From: Cellulophaga baltica | GTDB lineage: Bacteria; Bacteroidota; Bacteroidia; Flavobacteriales; Flavobacteriaceae | DNA: 64,000 nucleotides | Direction: 5' to 3' | Assembly: GCF_018861125.1 (NCBI RefSeq) | Contig: NZ_JAHKQN010000029.1 | Span: 57,531 to 121,530 of the forward strand | Shown: in pieces, positions 15,291 to 25,109 of the stretch | Numbering within the stretch: position 1 is the first letter of the stretch | How the letters are laid out: every line of letters begins with the position of its first letter | The notes under the pieces: generated by a model | What the model was told of the DNA's origin: nothing | What the model saw: only the letters and a program-made list of their open reading frames with translations | The model's database searches: none | Translations under genes and position numbers: made by a program

Positions 15291-17306
15291 TTATTTGTAT
15301 GAACGTTGTTTTAATTCGATTTCATTGAACTCTAGCTCTTCTTTGTGTAAAACAGCTTCGCCAGGCTCTCCTTTATATTCCCAAGCTGAAACAAAAGCAA
15401 ACTCTTTATCGTTACGTTTTGCTTCACCTTTTTGTTCGCCATCTAACTCTACAGATTCTTCTCTAAAGTGACCACCACAAGATTCTTCTCTTGCTAAGGC
15501 ATCTTTTGCAAACAACTCTCCTAATTCTAAGAAATCAGCCACACGACCAGCTTTCTCTAATTCGTTATTAAACTCGTCTGCTTTACCAGGTACACTAACA
15601 TTTTTGTAAAAATCTTCACGTAAAGCTTTAATTTCTACCATTGCCTCTTTTAAGCCAGTTGCGTTACGAGACATTCCACATTTCTCCCACATAATATTAC
15701 CAAGTTTTTTGTGGTAATAATCTACTGAGTGAGAACCTTTGTTATTTACAAAGAAGTTAATTTTATCAGTTACTTCTTTCTCAGCTGCATCAAATTCAGG
15801 TGAATCCGTTGGAATTTTTCCTGTTCTAATTTCATGAGAAAGATAATCTCCAATTGTATAAGGTAATACAAAATAACCATCTGCTAAACCTTGCATTAGG
15901 GCTGAAGCTCCTAATCTATTTGCACCATGATCAGAGAAGTTTGCTTCACCAATACAGTATAAACCATCTACAGTAGTCATTAAGTTATAATCAACCCAAA
16001 CACCACCCATTGTATAATGCACTGCAGGGTAAATCATCATTGGTGTTTTATATGGATCCTGATCTACGATTTTTTCGTACATCTGGAAAAGGTTACCGTA
16101 TTTAGCTTTAACTATTGCAGCACCAAGTTCATATATTTTAGCAGCAGAAGCATTTTTGATGTTATGAATTTTAGCTTGTTCTTTACCATATCTTTCAATA
16201 GCAGAAGCAAAATCTAAATAAACAGCTTCACCTGTAGCATTCACACCATAACCAGCATCGCAACGTTCTTTTGCGGCACGTGATGCAACATCACGAGGTA
16301 CTAAGTTACCAAATGCAGGATATCTTCTTTCTAAGTAATAATCTCTCTCGTCTTCAGACAAATCAGTTGGCTTTTTCTTGCCTTCACGAATTGCCATTAC
16401 ATCATCCATATTTTTAGGAACCCAAATACGGCCATCGTTACGTAAAGACTCAGACATCAATGTTAATTTAGACTGATAATCTCCTGAACGTGGAATACAA
16501 GTTGGGTGAATTTGTGTGTAACAAGGGTTGGCAAAAAATGCACCTTTTTTGTGTATTTTCCAAGCGGCAGTAGCATTAGAACCCATTGCATTAGTAGATA
16601 AGAAATAAACATTTCCATATCCACCAGAAGCAATAACTACAGCGTGAGCTGAATGACGTTCTATTTCACCAGTAACTAAGTTACGTGCAATAATACCACG
16701 AGCTTTTCCATTAACTTTAACAACATCTAACATTTCATGACGGTTGAACGGAGTAATTTTACCACGTGCAATTTGTCTGTTCATTGCAGAATATGCTCCT
16801 AACAATAATTGTTGTCCTGTTTGACCTTTTGCGTAGAAAGTACGAGATACTAATACGCCACCAAATGAACGGTTATCAAGTAATCCGCCATAATCACGTG
16901 CAAAAGGAACTCCTTGAGCAACACATTGGTCAATAATATTTGCTGAAACTTCTGCTAAACGATAAACGTTTGCTTCACGAGAACGATAATCACCACCTTT
17001 TACGGTATCATAAAATAAACGGTAAGTTGAGTCACCATCACCCTGATAGTTTTTCGCGGCATTAATACCACCTTGAGCAGCAATTGAGTGAGCTCTACGT
17101 GGTGAATCTTGGTAGCAAAATGTTTTTACATTATAGCCTAGTTCTGCTAAAGTTGCAGCAGCTGAACCACCTGCTAATCCTGTTCCAACTACAATAACAT
17201 CAATATTACGTTTGTTGGCAGGGTTAACTAAATCAATATGATTTTTATAATCAATCCATTTATCCTTTAATGGACCTTTTGGTACTTTTGAGTCTAATAC
17301 AGACAT
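15291..17306 (-). CDS. sdhA: succinate dehydrogenase/fumarate reductase flavoprotein subunit
   Basis: 671-aa catalytic subunit oxidising succinate to fumarate in the TCA cycle. The FAD-binding [10 protein letters not shown] motif is at 41-50 and H73 in HSIAAQGG is the probable covalent FAD attachment site. HPT (HPTCIPRSG) and the late arginine-rich active-site segments (LGASALMQG) are present. Length and sequence fit the type B complex of Bacteroidetes, with one cytochrome b subunit. It lies 12 bases downstream of sdhC. Confidence 0.96.
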   Translation of the reverse strand: MSVLDSKVPKGPLKDKWIDYKNHIDLVNPANKRNIDVIVVGTGLAGGSAAATLAELGYNVKTFCYQDSPRRAHSIAAQGGINAAKNYQGDGDSTYRLFYDTVKGGDYRSREANVYRLAEVSANIIDQCVAQGVPFARDYGGLLDNRSFGGVLVSRTFYAKGQTGQQLLLGAYSAMNRQIARGKITPFNRHEMLDVVKVNGKARGIIARNLVTGEIERHSAHAVVIASGGYGNVYFLSTNAMGSNATAAWKIHKKGAFFANPCYTQIHPTCIPRSGDYQSKLTLMSESLRNDGRIWVPKNMDDVMAIREGKKKPTDLSEDERDYYLERRYPAFGNLVPRDVASRAAKERCDAGYGVNATGEAVYLDFASAIERYGKEQAKIHNIKNASAAKIYELGAAIVKAKYGNLFQMYEKIVDQDPYKTPMMIYPAVHYTMGGVWVDYNLMTTVDGLYCIGEANFSDHGANRLGASALMQGLADGYFVLPYTIGDYLSHEIRTGKIPTDSPEFDAAEKEVTDKINFFVNNKGSHSVDYYHKKLGNIMWEKCGMSRNATGLKEAMVEIKALREDFYKNVSVPGKADEFNNELEKAGRVADFLELGELFAKDALAREESCGGHFREESVELDGEQKGEAKRNDKEFAFVSAWEYKGEPGEAVLHKEELEFNEIELKQRSYK

Positions 17307-17318
17307 AAGTATATGGTA

Positions 17319-17996
17319 TTAATGATTAAAATGATGATAAATTGCGATGAATATAAATCCTAATGGGATTATAATAGCATACGCTTTACCAAAAATTTGT
17401 AACTTTTCTTTTCTCATTGACGTTACGCCTGCAGATTGAAATGCAGAACTAAAACCGTGCATTAAGTGTAATGATAAAAACACAAAAGCAATTACATATG
17501 CAATAACGCGTATTGGATTTACAAACTTATGAACAAGCTCTTCGTAATAACGAAAGCTTTCTCCGTCAGCCAATAACCCAGACATATTGCCTTGAATGTA
17601 TTTTGTGTTTAATTCTGGTAACCAGAAATCAATAAAGTGAAGCACTAAAAAGGCTAAAATAGCCAATCCGCTATAAATCATGTTTCTACTCATCCAGCTA
17701 GAATTAGCTGCTCCGTTATTTTTAGCGTACTTTACTACTCTAGCATTTTTGTTTTTAATTTCTAAATAGAAACCCATCACAAAGTGATAAATTACTCCAA
17801 AAATTAAAATGGGTTGCAATAAATATTGAACAGCCCAAAAAGTCCCCATAAAATGTGACGCTTCATTAAAAGCATCAGGACTAAAAACTGACAAAATATT
17901 AATGGCAAAATGCTGAAGTAGAAAAAACATTAAAAAGAAAGCAGAAAGCGCCATTGCATACTTTCTACCAATCGAAGATTTAAAAAATCCGCTCAT
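17319..17996 (-). CDS. sdhC: succinate dehydrogenase cytochrome b subunit
   Basis: 225-aa membrane anchor with five hydrophobic helices, as in type B di-heme complex II. Histidines in the helices (LQHFAINIL, VIYHFVMGF, VLHFIDFW, LHLMHGFSS) are likely heme ligands. There is no separate sdhD, as expected for this type. It is the first gene of the operon; a well-spaced promoter 19 bases upstream supports the start. Confidence 0.95.
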   Translation of the reverse strand: MSGFFKSSIGRKYAMALSAFFLMFFLLQHFAINILSVFSPDAFNEASHFMGTFWAVQYLLQPILIFGVIYHFVMGFYLEIKNKNARVVKYAKNNGAANSSWMSRNMIYSGLAILAFLVLHFIDFWLPELNTKYIQGNMSGLLADGESFRYYEELVHKFVNPIRVIAYVIAFVFLSLHLMHGFSSAFQSAGVTSMRKEKLQIFGKAYAIIIPLGFIFIAIYHHFNH

Positions 17997-18015
17997 TAGT
18001 TGTTTATTTTTTATA

Positions 18016-18046
18016 CAAATCTAAACCACAAACGAATTATTAGCAA
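18016..18046 (-). promoter_or_regulatory. promoter of sdhCAB
   Basis: On the minus strand TTG (18046-18044), a 20-base spacer and TAGATTTG (18023-18016) match the Bacteroidetes promoter. The box ends 19 bases before the sdhC ATG. Confidence 0.75.
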
Positions 18047-18333
18047 ACTTTAATGCTGTATATTGTGCTTATTTAGAATGAAAATAAGTAACTTTTTAAG
18101 AATTTGGTTATTTTTCACTATAACGATTGAGAAAAGTTATAAAATTACACTTTAAAAGGTTTCGAATGCTAATTTTAAGTTCTCAAATTACAAACCTAAT
18201 AGTTGGTTATTGGTGTGTCAAATTAAAATATTTTACAAATAGTAACTTTAGGACGTCTTTTTTTTACTTTAATCATAGTAATTCAATTTAGTAGTTTAAT
18301 TAAAGAATTCTAAAACAAACTATTTAGTATTTT
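18047..18333. other. intergenic region upstream of sdhC
   Basis: About 290 AT-rich bases between the sdh promoter and the DUF2721 stop. I see no ORF, RNA gene or clear terminator. A TAGTTGGTTA at 18200-18209 matches part of the LytTR repeat but has no partner 21 bp away. Confidence 0.4.
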
Positions 18334-18720
18334 TCACTCTAAATCTTTTAACTGAATTGAAAGTGCTTTTGTTGACATTTGAACTTCAATAAAAGATAGA
18401 ATTAAGGATGCCATTAGTGAAAAAAGACTAAAACCAAATACAAGTTTTGCCCAAAAATTTAATTCCACATAAATTAAAAACATAGTAATTACCGCCAGTA
18501 AAAAACTGAGTATGGCAACTGCTTGCATGTTTTTAATTATTGTTAGCCTTTGTCTTAATTTTTTTACTTGTAAACTAATAGAATGCAATTCTGTTTCTTG
18601 GTATTTTTGATGCAATTGTCTTATTAAAGCGGCAATTGCCAAATATCTCGCATTGTATGCAAGCATAGTTAATGATATTGCGGGAAATAATAATGAAGGA
18701 ATACTAAGAGAAAGCTCCAT
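18334..18720 (-). CDS. DUF2721-family membrane protein
   Basis: 128-aa protein with an N-terminal hydrophobic segment (IPSLLFPAISLTMLAYNARYLAIAAL interrupted by the family's Asn-Arg) and two further helices in the C-terminal half. The start LFPAISLTMLAYNARY and following R-x-L-H are typical of DUF2721. Function unknown. It starts 3 bases after the stop of the large BNR protein gene and is surely co-transcribed with it. Confidence 0.8.
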   Translation of the reverse strand: MELSLSIPSLLFPAISLTMLAYNARYLAIAALIRQLHQKYQETELHSISLQVKKLRQRLTIIKNMQAVAILSFLLAVITMFLIYVELNFWAKLVFGFSLFSLMASLILSFIEVQMSTKALSIQLKDLE

Positions 18721-18723
18721 ATT

Positions 18724-21558
18724 TTATTCTATTATAAAATTTATAGTTTCTGTTGTATACTTATTTTTCACTTTTACAGTGTAACTTCCTTTAGGTAAGT
18801 AAGTTTTACCATCAGAAGCAGTCTTTAATTCTGTCTTTACCTTTTTTAAATAATTAGCTTTACCAGCCTTTGAAAAAGAAACATCATAAGATAAAATATT
18901 AAATCCTTTTGATGCTTCAAGTGTAGTTTCACTAACTGTTACACCACTTGAGCTTAATATTGAAATATCATATACATTTGGTTTATTAGTATAAAATGTA
19001 ATATCTACACCTGGTGTATTTGGTTTTCTCCAACTATTTCTTGTTTCTCCCCATTTGCCAGAGTGTTTAATAGTATCAATAGCGAATATATGTAGATTTT
19101 TTGATGAAATTTCAGGTGTCATTAATTCTAATTTAGAAATATCTGTTCTGTAAATACTTCTACCATGTGTGCCGACAATTAAATGTTTTACATCTGGTTG
19201 AATTACTAAATCATGCACTGCAACATTAGGTATTCCACTTTGAAAATTTTCCCATAGCGCTCCTTTGTTAAATGAAAGGTATAATCCGTTGTCAGTACCA
19301 ATAAGTAACAAATTTTCATTTACTGGGTCTTCAATAATTACATTTACTGGTGAGGCAGGAACATTATTTGTAATACTTTGCCAAGTTTTACCATAATCTT
19401 CACTGCTATAAATATAGGGGCTAAAATCATCGTTTCTATAACCGTTTAGTGTTGCATAAACACGACTTTTTTTATGCTTTGAAGCAATGACTCTACTTAC
19501 CCACAAATCTTTTGGAAGTGAAGTTGCTATATTTACCCAACTATTTCCGCTATCGTCGGTTCTTTGAATAAGTCCGTCATCACTACCAGTATATATTAAT
19601 CCAAATTTAAAAGGAGATTCTGATATAGTAGTTAGGGTGCCGTAAGCAACATTTCCTGGTTTTCCACCTTGAGTTAGGTCTGTTGAAATAGTTTCCCAGT
19701 TGTCCCCTTTATTTAACGAACGGTGTAATTTATTACTTCCTAAATATAATATGTCTTGGTTGTGTGGTGATAACAAAATAGGTGTTTGCCAATTAAAACG
19801 ATAGGCTTCATCTTCCGATTCTGGTTTGGGTTGAATATATTCTCTTGTATCATTTTCTAAATCTAACCTATAATAATTTCCGAATTGATACCCTGTATAT
19901 ACAATATTTGAGTTGCGATTGTCTATTTGTACTTGCATGCCATCACCACCCATAATAGATTTCCAAGGGTAATCTCCAGACTGATGCCAAGCTTCATTCT
20001 CGGTTACATTGCTTGGTCCTTTCCAAACACCATTATCTTGCAAGCCACCGTATATGTTATAAGGTGTTTCATGATCAATATTAACGGCATAAAATTGACC
20101 GACTGCATTTGGGTTGTTTTTTATCCAACTTTTGCCATCGTCGTATGAAATGTTGACACCGCCATCATTTCCGTTAATTAAATGACCTGGCATTTGTGGA
20201 TTCACCCAAACATAATGATGGTCTGAATGTACATTTCTAGCACTTATTGAACTGTACGTTTTTCCAGCATCTTCAGATTTTATAACTGGTACGCCTGATA
20301 GGTATACTTTATCAGCATTACTAGGGTCGATACTTATTTGTCCAAAATAATAACCATAGCTATAGTATAAGTCATCAATAAAGTCTAAGTTTTGCTTTGT
20401 CCAGGTTTTTCCTGCGTTATTACTACGATAAACTTCAGCCCCAATAACAGGAGTTTCAAATACTATCGGATTTACACTTTTTAAATAATCTTCTATTTCA
20501 TTAGGCTTAACGAACCCACTTCTAATTAGTTGTTTAATGTTTTCTGCCCTGTGTTTTTCTTGAAAATTATTGTTTTTAATAAATGAATTTAAAGTTTTGC
20601 CAGGTAAGCTTAATACTTGCTCAGGTGTCATCGTATTAAGTTCTTTGCTTTTTAAATTTTTAGAAGAATCAACAGGTCTTCTGTTTTGATTGTCATGTAC
20701 AACATAAACAGTGTTTTCATCAAAAACAGCAAGTCCAATTCTCCCAACTCCTTCACCTGTAGGGAAACCACTTTCTGGGCTAGAAATTTTAGTCCAAGTT
20801 TCACCAGCATCAGTACTCTTATAAATTCCAGAATTTGTTCCATTGCCAGAAAAATTCCAAGCTTTTCTATCTTTTTCCCAAGCAGTAGCGTAAATCGTAT
20901 TAAAATTATGTGGTGCAATCGCTACATCAATTATACCTGTTACTGCATTTATATAAAGTGTTTTTTTCCAAGTTTTACCACCATCAATAGTTTTAAAAAT
21001 ACCTCGTTCTTCGTTTGGAGAGTATAAATGACCTGTAGCACCAACAACTACTTCATCAGGATTTTTAGGGTTAATTATAATTCTACCAATATGATGAGAA
21101 TCCTTAAGTCCCATATTTTGCCAAGATACACCTGCATTTGTCGATTTTAAAATGCCTATACCTGCATAAGAAGATCGTGAAGCATTATTTTCACCAGTTC
21201 CAACCCAAATGGTGCCATTTTTCCAATCAACAGCAATATCTCCAATATTTTGTGTTTCAGCATTATCTAAAACGGGTGTAAATGTTGTTCCGTTATTTTT
21301 AGTATACCAAAGTCCGCCTGAAGCATAGGCGACGTAAAATTCTGTTGGATCATCAGAGTTAACCGCAATATCAACAACGCGACCACTCATTACAGATGGT
21401 CCTATATTTTCAAATGGAATATTTTTTAAAATAGAAATATTGTTCAATTTGTCTTTCTCTTTTAAAGCGATTTCAACTTTTTCAGATGAAGTAGGTGTAA
21501 TTTGTGCATTTGTTAGTGAAATTGAAAGTAAAAAAAAGGAAAGTAGTTGTTTTTGCAT
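18724..21558 (-). CDS. secreted BNR/VPS10-like beta-propeller protein
   Basis: 944-aa exported protein with signal peptide MQKQLLSFFLLSISLTNAQ. Many Asp-box/BNR repeats (for example STNAGVSWQ, TIDGGKTWKK, STDAGETWTK, SNNAGKTWTK, SEDYGKTWQ) across residues about 50-800 define the sortilin/VPS10-like 'glycosyl hydrolase' group of Bacteroidetes. Such proteins probably form two stacked propellers; enzymatic activity has not been shown for this type. A C-terminal beta-sandwich-like tail follows. It leads a two-gene unit with the DUF2721 protein and is divergent from aminopeptidase P. Confidence 0.88.
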   Translation of the reverse strand: MQKQLLSFFLLSISLTNAQITPTSSEKVEIALKEKDKLNNISILKNIPFENIGPSVMSGRVVDIAVNSDDPTEFYVAYASGGLWYTKNNGTTFTPVLDNAETQNIGDIAVDWKNGTIWVGTGENNASRSSYAGIGILKSTNAGVSWQNMGLKDSHHIGRIIINPKNPDEVVVGATGHLYSPNEERGIFKTIDGGKTWKKTLYINAVTGIIDVAIAPHNFNTIYATAWEKDRKAWNFSGNGTNSGIYKSTDAGETWTKISSPESGFPTGEGVGRIGLAVFDENTVYVVHDNQNRRPVDSSKNLKSKELNTMTPEQVLSLPGKTLNSFIKNNNFQEKHRAENIKQLIRSGFVKPNEIEDYLKSVNPIVFETPVIGAEVYRSNNAGKTWTKQNLDFIDDLYYSYGYYFGQISIDPSNADKVYLSGVPVIKSEDAGKTYSSISARNVHSDHHYVWVNPQMPGHLINGNDGGVNISYDDGKSWIKNNPNAVGQFYAVNIDHETPYNIYGGLQDNGVWKGPSNVTENEAWHQSGDYPWKSIMGGDGMQVQIDNRNSNIVYTGYQFGNYYRLDLENDTREYIQPKPESEDEAYRFNWQTPILLSPHNQDILYLGSNKLHRSLNKGDNWETISTDLTQGGKPGNVAYGTLTTISESPFKFGLIYTGSDDGLIQRTDDSGNSWVNIATSLPKDLWVSRVIASKHKKSRVYATLNGYRNDDFSPYIYSSEDYGKTWQSITNNVPASPVNVIIEDPVNENLLLIGTDNGLYLSFNKGALWENFQSGIPNVAVHDLVIQPDVKHLIVGTHGRSIYRTDISKLELMTPEISSKNLHIFAIDTIKHSGKWGETRNSWRKPNTPGVDITFYTNKPNVYDISILSSSGVTVSETTLEASKGFNILSYDVSFSKAGKANYLKKVKTELKTASDGKTYLPKGSYTVKVKNKYTTETINFIIE

Positions 21559-21609
21559 CTTAGTTATAATTAGTCTTTGGAAAGTTAAGAAAACTATACC
21601 AAAAAAAGG

Positions 21610-21623
21610 AAACCAAACGGTCT
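21610..21623. promoter_or_regulatory. possible TetR-type operator
   Basis: AAACCAAACGGTCT is a near-palindrome with 4-base centre. Close variants occur at 57322-57335 (complement strand) and 57447-57460. It lies between two divergent genes, just upstream of the aminopeptidase promoter. Confidence 0.35.
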
Positions 21624-21632
21624 ACTTTTTCT

Positions 21633-21660
21633 TTGGTCTCTTTTATAATTCATACTTTTG
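21633..21660 (+). promoter_or_regulatory. promoter of the aminopeptidase P gene
   Basis: TTG (21633-21635), 17-base spacer, TACTTTTG (21653-21660). The box ends 66 bases before the ATG. Confidence 0.65.
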
Positions 21661-21726
21661 ATGAGCTATTACAAAATAAAATTTGTGAGAGGAGTAGAGG
21701 TCTAAATTTTAATAAAATAGAATCAT

Positions 21727-23019
21727 ATGAAGTACGATAGTATAAGCAGTAATTTATTCATTAAGAATAGAAAAAAGTTCATGGCTCAAATGAGGTCGAA
21801 AAGTATTGCTGTTTTCAATTCAAATGATATTTACCCTATAGGTGCAGACAGTACATTACCTTTTGAACAACACAGAGATATTTTTTATTTATCGGGTGCA
21901 GATCAAGAGGAGACAATACTTCTTTTGTTTCCTGAGGCAAATGATGAAAAACACAGAGAAATATTATTTGTTCGTGAGACCAATGAACATATTGCTGTTT
22001 GGGAAGGAGAGAAATTAACTAAAGAAAGAGCAACTGAAGTTTCTGGTATTGAAACTATATATTGGTTAACGGACTTTGATCGCGTGTTTTTTGATTTAAT
22101 GACAGAAGCAGATATCATTTACTTTAATACAAATGAGCATTACCGTCAGGCAGTAGAAACGCAAACAAGGGAAGATCGTTTTATTCAGAAGTGTAAAATG
22201 CAATTTCCGGCACACCAATACGCAAAAAGCAACCCTATTTTACAAGAAATACGAGGTGTAAAAGAGCGAGAAGAAATTGATTTGATGCAAATTGCTTGTA
22301 ATATTACGGAGAAAGGTTTTAGAAGATTGTTAGGTTTTGTAAAGCCAGGTGTTTTTGAATATGAGATAGAAGCAGAGCTACTGCATGAATTTATTAGAAA
22401 CAAATCAAAAGGGTTTGCTTATACGCCAATAATAGCATCAGGCAACAATGCTAATGTGTTGCACTATATTGAGAATAATCAAGAATGTAAAGCAGGCGAT
22501 TTAATACTAATGGATGTTGCTGCTGAATATGCGAACTATTCAAGTGATTTAACACGTACAATTCCTGTAAGTGGTAAATTTAATGACAGGCAAAAAGAGG
22601 TTTACGAAGCTGTACTTCGTGTGAAAAATGAAGCTACAAAAATGTTAGTTCCTGGAACTATTTGGGCTGAATATCATAAAGAATGTGGTAAAATAATGAC
22701 TTCAGAATTATTAGGCTTAGGCTTATTAGATATGGCGGATGTTCAAAATGAAAATGCTGATTGGCCGGCCTATAAAAAATATTTCATGCATGGTACTAGT
22801 CACCACATTGGTTTAAATACACATGATTATGGGGCATTAAAAACACCTATGAAAGCAAATATGGTTTTCACAGTAGAACCAGGTATTTATATTCCAGAAG
22901 AAAAATTTGGTATTCGCCTTGAAGATGATGTTGTAATTCAAGAAAAAGGAGCGCCTTTTAATCTAATGGCTAATATTCCTATTGAGGTAGATGAAATTGA
23001 AACTTTAATGAATAGCTAA
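21727..23019 (+). CDS. M24-family aminopeptidase P
   Basis: 430-aa Xaa-Pro aminopeptidase, which removes N-terminal residues ahead of proline. The N-terminal creatinase-like domain covers about 1-175. The pita-bread catalytic domain supplies the di-metal ligands D263 and D274 (LMDVAAEYANYSSDLTRT), His in HGTSHHIGLNTHD, and Glu in VEPGIYI and RLEDDVV. It has no signal peptide, so it is cytoplasmic. It is followed by a bidirectional terminator. Confidence 0.94.
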   Translation: MKYDSISSNLFIKNRKKFMAQMRSKSIAVFNSNDIYPIGADSTLPFEQHRDIFYLSGADQEETILLLFPEANDEKHREILFVRETNEHIAVWEGEKLTKERATEVSGIETIYWLTDFDRVFFDLMTEADIIYFNTNEHYRQAVETQTREDRFIQKCKMQFPAHQYAKSNPILQEIRGVKEREEIDLMQIACNITEKGFRRLLGFVKPGVFEYEIEAELLHEFIRNKSKGFAYTPIIASGNNANVLHYIENNQECKAGDLILMDVAAEYANYSSDLTRTIPVSGKFNDRQKEVYEAVLRVKNEATKMLVPGTIWAEYHKECGKIMTSELLGLGLLDMADVQNENADWPAYKKYFMHGTSHHIGLNTHDYGALKTPMKANMVFTVEPGIYIPEEKFGIRLEDDVVIQEKGAPFNLMANIPIEVDEIETLMNS

Positions 23020-23041
23020 ATAAGCTATAGTTTTATAAATA

Positions 23042-23069
23042 AAAAACGACCCAATTTTGGGTCGTTTTT
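23042..23069. terminator. bidirectional terminator
   Basis: Perfect 13-bp inverted repeat AAAAACGACCCAA / TTGGGTCGTTTTT with a 2-base centre, between the convergent aminopeptidase and fasciclin genes. Confidence 0.88.
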
Positions 23070-23089
23070 GGTTAAAAGTAATTTTGTTT

Positions 23090-23677
23090 TTACATTCTAG
23101 GTAAAACTACAGTATCAACTACGTGTATAATTCCATTTGATTGGTGAACATCTGCAATAATAACAGTTGAAACATTTTCGTTAGCATCTTTCAATTTTAA
23201 TGATTTACCATTCATCATGGCAGTTAACATATCGCCATTTACGGTTTTAAAAATAGCCACTCCTTTTCCTTTTTTAATAGCTTTAATAATACTTTTAGCA
23301 TCATGGTTTCCTGCAAGCACATGGTATGTTAAAACGGCTTGTAGTTTTTTCTTGTTTTCAGGTTTTAATAAAGTTTCAACGGTGCCTTTTGGTAGTTTTG
23401 AAAAAGCATCATTGGTAGGAGCAAATACTGTAAAAGGTCCTTCGCCTTGTAAAGTTTTTACTAAATCAGCAGCCTTAACAGCAGCAACAAGTGTTGTGTG
23501 ATCTTTGGAGTTTACGGCATTGGAGATTATATCTTTGTTAGGATACATTTCTGCTCCGCCAACCGTTTTGGTTTCCATTTTACCTTTTTTTATCATTGCT
23601 TTTTCTTGAGCAAATGTTGAAGTAGCTATAAATAGCATTACTAAACTAATCGATTTTAAAATTGTACTAGATTTCAT
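23090..23677 (-). CDS. secreted fasciclin (FAS1) domain protein
   Basis: 195-aa exported protein: signal peptide to about residue 23 (ISLVMLFIATSTFAQ) and a single FAS1 domain (about 50-195). The FAS1 H1/H2 blocks are FTVFAPTNDAFSKLP and a C-terminal DVHQSNGIIHVVDTVVLP. Bacterial FAS1 proteins mediate adhesion or matrix contacts; the partner here is unknown. Monocistronic. Confidence 0.92.
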   Translation of the reverse strand: MKSSTILKSISLVMLFIATSTFAQEKAMIKKGKMETKTVGGAEMYPNKDIISNAVNSKDHTTLVAAVKAADLVKTLQGEGPFTVFAPTNDAFSKLPKGTVETLLKPENKKKLQAVLTYHVLAGNHDAKSIIKAIKKGKGVAIFKTVNGDMLTAMMNGKSLKLKDANENVSTVIIADVHQSNGIIHVVDTVVLPRM

Positions 23678-23826
23678 ATTTTATGTTTTTATTTGATTAC
23701 GCTTTACCTACGGAAGAAATATATGATGGGTTTGGTTTTTAATGATATAATTTTAGATTAGGTACAAACAAATTGATTTAACTTGCAGAAAAACTATTAG
23801 TTAAATATTATAAACTTTTGGTTTTG

Positions 23827-23834
23827 TAGCTTTG
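23827..23834 (+). promoter_or_regulatory. -7 promoter box of the second MarC gene
   Basis: TAGCTTTG lies 24 bases before the ATG at 23859; no -33 element at standard distance. Confidence 0.45.
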
Positions 23835-23858
23835 AGTTTTTTATATACCTAAATTAGA

Positions 23859-24473
23859 ATGACAGAAATAATAACCACTATATTTTTTTTGATAGCAGTA
23901 ATTGATCCGTTAGGATCGGTTCCTGTTTATCTTGAAGCGACTAAAAATTTTGATAAACACCATAAAAGAAAAATTGCCATACGCGCTTCAATTGTAGCTT
24001 TTGGTGTTTTGTTATTCTTTATTATTATAGGGCAGTTAATTCTGGAGGGTATGGCGGTTTCATTAAATGCTTTTCAAATATCAGGAGGTGTAATTTTATT
24101 TCTATTTGCTTTAACAATGATATTTGGTGATGGTAAACCAGAAAGTGAAAAAAGTCAAATTTCAGATTATAAACATGTAGCAATTTTTCCAATAGCAATA
24201 CCTTCAATTGCATCTCCAGGGGCAATTATGGCTGTGGTATTAATGACGAATAATAACTTATACACCATTCAGCAACAAGCAGTAACTACCGTTTTGGTTG
24301 TTTTGGTTATTGGTCTTACCTGTGTATTGTTATTAGTAGCTAATATTGTTCAGAAAAAAGTGGGAGAATATGGAATTACTGTAATTAGTAAAATTATGGG
24401 TTTAATATTGGCATCATATGCTGTGCAAAGTATTTTAGGTGGACTTCGTGATTTTTTTACAGTTTTGCATTAA
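23859..24473 (+). CDS. MarC-family integral membrane protein
   Basis: 204-aa six-helix membrane protein of the MarC/YhgN family. Signatures AVIDPLGSVPVYLEATKNF and PIAIPSIASPGAIMAVV are clear. It is clearly paralogous to the 9.8-kb MarC but differs throughout, so it is an old duplication or separate subfamily (the YhgN-like PLGSVP form). Transport substrate unknown. MiaE follows 54 bases later with its own promoter. Confidence 0.9.
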   Translation: MTEIITTIFFLIAVIDPLGSVPVYLEATKNFDKHHKRKIAIRASIVAFGVLLFFIIIGQLILEGMAVSLNAFQISGGVILFLFALTMIFGDGKPESEKSQISDYKHVAIFPIAIPSIASPGAIMAVVLMTNNNLYTIQQQAVTTVLVVLVIGLTCVLLLVANIVQKKVGEYGITVISKIMGLILASYAVQSILGGLRDFFTVLH

Positions 24474-24477
24474 CGCT

Positions 24478-24504
24478 TTGTTCGTAGTCAAAACCATATC
24501 TTTG
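24478..24504 (+). promoter_or_regulatory. promoter of miaE
   Basis: TTG (24478-24480), 16-base spacer, TATCTTTG (24497-24504), 23 bases before the ATG. Confidence 0.55.
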
Positions 24505-24527
24505 TTATTTATCAATTATATTTTCTT

Positions 24528-25109
24528 ATGCTCGGATTAAAATTAGAAACAGACCCACGTTGGGCAAAATTAGTAGAGACTAATATTGAAGAAATACTTA
24601 CGGATCATGCTTGGTGTGAGCAAAAGGCAGCAACAAATGCGATAACAATAATTTCTTTGAATTCTGAACATGAAGAATTGGTGACGGAACTATTGAAATT
24701 GGCTCAAGAAGAACTAGAGCATTTTCAAATGGTTCATGATATTATTAAAAAAAGAGGTTTTACACTAGGTAGGGAACGGAAAGATAGTTATGTAAATGAA
24801 CTTTTTAAAGTTCAAATGAAGGGGGGAAGTCGTCAGCAAGCGCTGGTAAATAGATTGTTGTTTTCGGCAATGATTGAGGCACGTAGTTGTGAGCGTTTTA
24901 AAGTATTGTCAGAAAATATAAAAGATAAAGAGCTTTCAAAATTTTATAGAGACTTAATGATTAGTGAGGCAGGTCATTATACTACTTTTTTAGGTTTTGC
25001 ACGTAAATATGGAGAAGGTATTGATGTAGATAAACTTTGGAAAGAGTTATTAGTTGCTGAAGGAGAAATTATTAAAAACTACGGAAAGTCTGAAACTATT
25101 CACGGGTAG
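24528..25109 (+). CDS. miaE: tRNA 2-methylthio-N6-isopentenyladenosine-37 hydroxylase
   Basis: 193-aa ferritin-like diiron monooxygenase that hydroxylates the isopentenyl group of ms2i6A37 in tRNA. Candidate diiron ligands follow the family: E62-x2-H65 (EELEHF), E117 (IEARSCERF) and E147-x2-H150 (SEAGHY). Length and the C-terminal GFARKYGEG segment are typical. Its final 14 bases overlap the 3' end of the convergent brnQ gene, with no terminator between them. Confidence 0.92.
   Translation: MLGLKLETDPRWAKLVETNIEEILTDHAWCEQKAATNAITIISLNSEHEELVTELLKLAQEELEHFQMVHDIIKKRGFTLGRERKDSYVNELFKVQMKGGSRQQALVNRLLFSAMIEARSCERFKVLSENIKDKELSKFYRDLMISEAGHYTTFLGFARKYGEGIDVDKLWKELLVAEGEIIKNYGKSETIHG

Noticed and set aside
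18200-18209. TAGTTGGTTA upstream of sdhC, identical to part of the LytTR repeat
   Set aside because: No second copy lies 21 bp to either side, and the sdh promoter has normal -33/-7 elements; a single 10-mer is likely chance.
23859-24473. Recent duplication of MarC (9.8 kb and 23.9 kb)
   Set aside because: The two proteins differ throughout, so they are old paralogues rather than a recent local duplication.
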